DNA from: Flavobacterium enshiense
GTDB taxonomy: Bacteria > Bacteroidota > Bacteroidia > Flavobacteriales > Flavobacteriaceae
Reading direction: 5' to 3'
NCBI RefSeq assembly: GCF_022836875.1
Contig: NZ_CP090376.1
Coordinates: 2,728,001 to 2,792,000, forward strand
DNA length: 64,000 nucleotides
The notes below the pieces were generated by a model, which was given only the letters and a program-made list of their open reading frames with translations, did no database searches and had not been told where the DNA came from. Shown here piece by piece: positions 63,661-64,000 of this stretch (within the stretch, counting starts at the first letter, position 1; the number at the start of each line of letters is the position of its first letter). Both the position numbers and the translations under genes were made by a program.

Positions 63661-64000
63661 AATGGCTTTATCAATGTTTCGGAATATCCAAACAAGCTTA
63701 TTATAAACGAATCAAAGCTGATAAACAGCGAGAAGAACAAGTTATTGTAATTAAAGAACTCATTGCGCCTATCAGGAAAAAACAAACCCGGTACGGTGGA
63801 AGAAAACTGTACCTGGACATTAAAGATGATTTGGAAAAGAGGGATATAAAAATGGGAAGAGATAACTTTTTTAGGTTCTTGAAAACACATCAGTTATTGG
63901 TTAAGAAAACTAAGCAATTCCATATCACAACCGATTCCAAACATTTTTTCTATAAATCGCCAAACCGAATTAAGAACATCACTCCTACTCACGCGGAACA
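63660..64000 (+). CDS. IS3-family transposase OrfB (partial)
   Basis: In the -1 frame relative to orfA the sequence reads KWLYQCFGISKQAYYKR, IRKKQTRYGGRKLYLDI, then NFFRFLKTHQLL and KTKQFHITTDSKHFFYK, the start of an IS150-type DDE transposase. The catalytic DDE residues are beyond the window edge. The exact start depends on frameshifting; an ORF-specific start codon is not obvious. Confidence 0.82.

Larger units (their letters stand above)
63227..64000 (+). mobile_element. IS3-family (IS150-like) insertion sequence, left part
   Basis: TGCGTCGTCCTAAAATAGG (from about 63227) looks like the left terminal inverted repeat, followed by orfA and orfB in the -1 frame arrangement of IS3-family elements. 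The right end is outside the window. It has inserted 19 bp after the core of the next cassette. Confidence 0.8.

Overview
The window is an AT-rich chromosome segment from a member of the Bacteroidota, most likely Flavobacterium or a close relative (Flavobacteriaceae). The reasons are the gene content (BamD, rpsF-rpsR-rplI, LytTR regulator, DUF6495-type proteins, chalcone-isomerase-like secreted protein), promoters of the TAnnTTTG type, the absence of Shine-Dalgarno sites, and interspersed repeats typical of flavobacteria.

Bases 1-16.6 kb are ordinary core chromosome: bamD (partial), ferritin, dapA, a split 5'-nucleotidase pair, three tandem YhhN-like membrane proteins, ligA, the rpsF-rpsR-rplI operon, a LytTR response regulator, priA, a YihY family membrane protein and nadC.

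Bases 16.7-24.8 kb and 47.5-63.2 kb look like one integron-like gene-cassette platform. A tyrosine recombinase (16762-17832) is followed by a Pc-like promoter (17819-17848) and an attI-like GTTAGGC core (17991). Then come 28 cassettes carrying 29 small genes, all on the + strand, separated by 28 complete and one truncated attC-like sites of 121-159 bp. Each site starts AACAGCGG and ends GGCGGGACGTT. Its arms pair with compensatory changes, and most sites carry a TATATTTG promoter element in the middle. Each cassette is bounded by its own inverted repeat of about 15 bp, as expected if it excises as a circle and rebuilds a folded site. The recombinase lacks the IntI-specific insertion and has an extra N-terminal domain, so this appears to be a distinct, probably undescribed integron-like system of Bacteroidota. 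The cassette genes are nearly all of unknown function; about two thirds encode lipoproteins, secreted proteins or membrane proteins. DUF2971, DUF4238, DKNYY, LamG, DUF1990-like, YcxB-like and DUF5677-like proteins can be recognised.

Bases about 24.83-47.55 kb are a second mobile element inserted in the left arm of the tenth site, splitting the array. It has its own tyrosine integrase at the right end, an RteC-like regulator, a helix-turn-helix protein, a 25-residue Cys-rich ORF, a VapE/VirE-type primase-helicase with a GGGTAAG repeat region next to it, and a small module with a thermonuclease at the left end. Its cargo is a minus-strand operon: type III restriction subunit, DinD, type III methyltransferase, TrlF-like SMC-type ATPase, aminoglycoside-phosphotransferase-like kinase, and KAP P-loop NTPase. 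This is a probable anti-phage defence island. Between 27.5 and 28.7 kb a gene-free region contains at least eight long helices whose mismatches are mostly G-U wobbles on the + strand, suggesting a large structured non-coding RNA of about 1.2 kb.

The window ends in an IS3-family insertion sequence (from about 63227) that has landed in what would be the next cassette, so the array may continue beyond the window.
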